From Gnetum montanum (Eukaryota > Streptophyta > Gnetopsida > Gnetales > Gnetaceae): 32,683 nucleotides of DNA. A program made the translations under genes and the position numbers. The notes beneath the pieces were generated by a model. That model was given only the letters and a program-made list of their open reading frames with translations, was not told where the DNA came from and made no database searches. Of the stretch, positions 30,444 through 32,683 are shown piece after piece; the first letter of the stretch is position 1, and each line of letters starts with the position of its first letter. The DNA lies in the NCBI GenBank assembly GCA_015680685.1, contig MNCI01004073.1, positions 1 through 32,683 on the forward strand, in the 5' to 3' direction.

Positions 30444-31640
30444 ATGATCCAGAGCTTGATAAAAGAGGTGAAGCAACTCAAAACTGCCTCCTCCAAAACT
30501 ATTAAAGTGGTGGACTTATACCAGGACAATCCTATAAGTCTTGTTGTCCCACCTCTATCTCTTCCAACTGGAGTCTCACTACCTCAATTCACTAAATACA
30601 ATGATGAAGGAGACCCTAATGCGCATCTAGTCACATTTAGGTTAGAGTTCTTGCTATTACAAGCATGGTGACATGTCATCATGCTCATGTTCACCATGTC
30701 ACTAACTAGCAAAGCATTAGATTGGTACTATGCACTACCCAGAAGCTCTATCTCCTCTTTGGAGGACCTCTTGAGCCAATTCATAGCACACTTCAAATAC
30801 AACTTGAAGTAAGAGACAACCTTAGACCAACTAATGAAAGTTAAGCAAGGTCACCTAGAGCCCATGCAGAAGTTCATTTAACATTGGAGTGCCTCACTAA
30901 ATAAAATATGAGAGTCAATAGCTAAAGCACATCTACTAGCCATTTTCAAGGGTGTAGTCAATGACTTTATAAAGTCAAAATTTTATTACTTGGGTTCACC
31001 ATCCCTAAGCTAAGTCTTCGCTCAAACCAAAATCATCAAGGACACAAAAGAAGTTAGCAAGAACCTAACCTATGTGGCCTACAAGAACTAGCATGTAGGG
31101 AGAGATAAAGACAAAGGGAAGTAGAACACAACAATGGTAACTATAGTGAAAGAAGCCAAAGCAACCAATCAGAGGCAAATGGCTAGGTAGCCCAAATCCC
31201 CAGCTAACAACAAAGCTACCAACTCTAGTGCTAAGGCAATCATCTAGCCTACATCCTCAGTGGCCATAGCACAAGTTGTTCAAAGGCCCAACTTTGAGCA
31301 CAAGGATATCTCTAAGTATACCCCATTACCACTAAAGCCTTTAGAGTTGCTAGACCAACTGCTAAAACCTGAATGCATGCAATACAAAAAAATGTTCAAG
31401 GATGCCCACAAAAAACATGATAGCTACTATGAGCTACTAAGAAATCCTACTTTGGTAGCACCAAACAAGCCCCCAATCCTAAGACATTTTAAGTTAGATC
31501 GATTTTGCCATTACAACCAATTGCCCAGCCATAGCACAAACCTTTGCCTAACCTTGCAAGATGACTTGCAAAGGATGATCGATAGAGGCAAGCTGGTACT
31601 TGACACTGTAAACCTGGTCAAGCCTCAGAACTAGTCCATG
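30444..31640 (+). pseudogene. Element C gag, broken
   Basis: ATG at 30444 (MIQSLIKEVKQL). A retrotransposon gag domain follows: QFTKYNDEGDPNAHLVTF, SLTSKALDWYYALPRSSISS, LEDLLSQFIAHF and QGHLEPMQKF. Then a Lys/Asn-rich stretch, and at 31503-31600 FCHYNQLPSHSTNLCLTLQD with MIDRGKL, matching the C-x2-H...GH-x4-C plus LIDRGK ending of Ogre/Tat gag, with one His now Asn. Most stops are TAG at probable Gln or Trp positions. The frame is kept from 30444 to 31634. Confidence 0.8.
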
Positions 31641-32500
31641 AGGGTGTACACCAATCCTCTAAACACAGATGATGCCAGCTATGTCATAAATGCTATCAGC
31701 ATTAATGATGATCGAAAATTGGTGCACTAGCCATTCGTGGTCTAGGTGCCCTCTGGTAGTGCAAGGGTTTCCTCGACCTCCAAAAGTTTGAGGCCCCCTT
31801 TCATTATTAGAGTGCCACCTCAAGCATCCAAAACACCCTTCATAGTTAGAGTCCCTGTGTAATCATTCAACTACCCTTCATCGTCAAAGTGCCACGACAT
31901 GCTAGACCCTCACTTGTTCGAAGCCCAGTAGTAGCTAATGCATTAGTCCCTTCCTTCTCAAGGGACAACCTCACTAGCAACATTGGCAAGCCCCTGAGAT
32001 GGCAACACAAGAGACCCAATGAGCATCTTGTAGATAAAATGATTAAGCAACATCAAGACCAAGGAGCATTGGGTTCGCCAAAACTAGTTCCTATATCTAC
32101 AATTCCTATGGCCAAAAAAACTGAAGAGACCATAATGAGCAAATCACAAGGGAGCACTAAGGTCCCCTAAGCAAGCCAAGAAAACAAAGCATAAGTCATC
32201 TCCATAAGAAATCCATCTCTTAGGCTACATGGAAGGAGTCAAGGCCAACAAAAACATGGCTAATGGCAAGGACTTTATGGATGCATTAGCCTAAGTCAAA
32301 CAAGCACTTAAATAGACAAATACGACATTGAGCTTGTATGACCTGATCATGACCTCATCTGCCCATCACAAAGCACTAGTGTGTATGTTGACCTTCATCC
32401 CTATTATGGAGGACATTCCTACAGATGAGACCTTCATCCATGTAGTGATGCTATCCCTTGCACCATAGGAATTAAGTTCCACATCTCTAACATTTCACGG
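31641..32500 (+). pseudogene. Element C gag-protease linker, broken
   Basis: A low-complexity Pro/Ser/Lys-rich stretch with several frame changes. Readable pieces include PFIIRVPPQASKTPFIVRVP (a tandem-like PFIxRVP repeat at about 31797-31857), LGYMEGVKANKNMANGKDFM and TSLTFHGEAIKV. It links gag to the protease and has no recognised domain. Confidence 0.6.
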
Positions 32501-32683
32501 TGAAGCAATCAAGGTGAATCTCAAGAGGGGGGAGGGCATAACAACTTCTATATTTATTACCATATGTGTTGGAAAATGCAAGATTTGCAGAGTGTGCATT
32601 GATGATAGAATAGCAACAAACGTAATACCATACACCTATGTGGATAAGCTAGGCCTCATACATCAAATTAGGCTAATAAAAAT
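32501..32683 (+). pseudogene. Element C protease, start only
   Basis: VCIDDRIATNVIPYTYVDKL at about 32595-32654 aligns with the retropepsin active-site pattern (hydrophobic-D-x-G-S-x-x-N-hydrophobic-hydrophobic-P). The D-S-G triad reads D-D-R, so the site is dead. The window ends in this domain. Confidence 0.65.

Larger units (their letters stand above)
29037..32683 (+). mobile_element. Element C: Ogre/Tat-like Ty3/gypsy retrotransposon, right-truncated by the window
   Basis: It starts TGAAACACCACAAAATTT inside B's third ORF, the same terminus as the insertion at 8285, so two independent junctions define it. A long LTR, gag and the start of a protease are present; the rest is outside the window. 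Confidence 0.85.

Overview
The window looks like repeat-rich nuclear DNA of a land plant with a large genome. It is AT-rich and filled with decayed Ty3/gypsy LTR retrotransposons lying inside or against one another. TATAAATA boxes, degenerate tRNA-Asp primer sites and TG...CA LTR ends fit plants. The age of the copies and the strong CpG decay would suit a gymnosperm, but I cannot identify the species. There is no prokaryotic gene organisation, CRISPR array, rRNA or tRNA gene.

Layout. (1) 1-2300: the only candidate low-copy host sequence. It is the 5' end of a minus-strand gene with a TATA box near 2282, three short upstream ORFs, a telo-box hairpin and a possible 729-bp first intron. The gene's continuation is disturbed by a 211/229-bp direct duplication. 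(2) 2848-3669: a solo LTR (D1) with a near-perfect 5-bp target duplication. (3) 4056-15124: element A, an Athila/Tat-type gypsy element with a 5' LTR stub, Asp-type primer site, gag, protease, RT, RNase H, integrase running into a 907-base N gap, a long 3' region and an 838-bp 3' LTR. Its RT is split by an insertion (8285 to about 10088) from a second family, C. (4) 15125 to about 17971: the RNase H, integrase, chromodomain and LTR remains of a chromovirus (E); A's 3' LTR abuts the RNase H in mid-domain. (5) about 17972-29036: element B, an older relative of A with a full 5' LTR, primer site and gag-pol. Its RT is split by solo LTR D2 (22774-23565). It carries a third ORF, after integrase, that A has lost. 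(6) 29037-32683: a family C element (Ogre/Tat-like gag) inserted into B's third ORF and leaving the window on the right.

None of the retroelement genes is intact. Most in-frame stops look like C-to-T or G-to-A changes of Arg, Gln and Trp codons, as expected from deamination of methylated cytosine. The elements form a relative chronology: E is older than A, A is older than the C-type insertion in it, and B is older than both D2 and the C element. I found no convincing new functional system. The points most worth a second look are the uORF/telo-box leader, the dense two-orientation motif arrays in the LTRs of families C and E, the third ORF of B and the transition-only decay of the primer sites.
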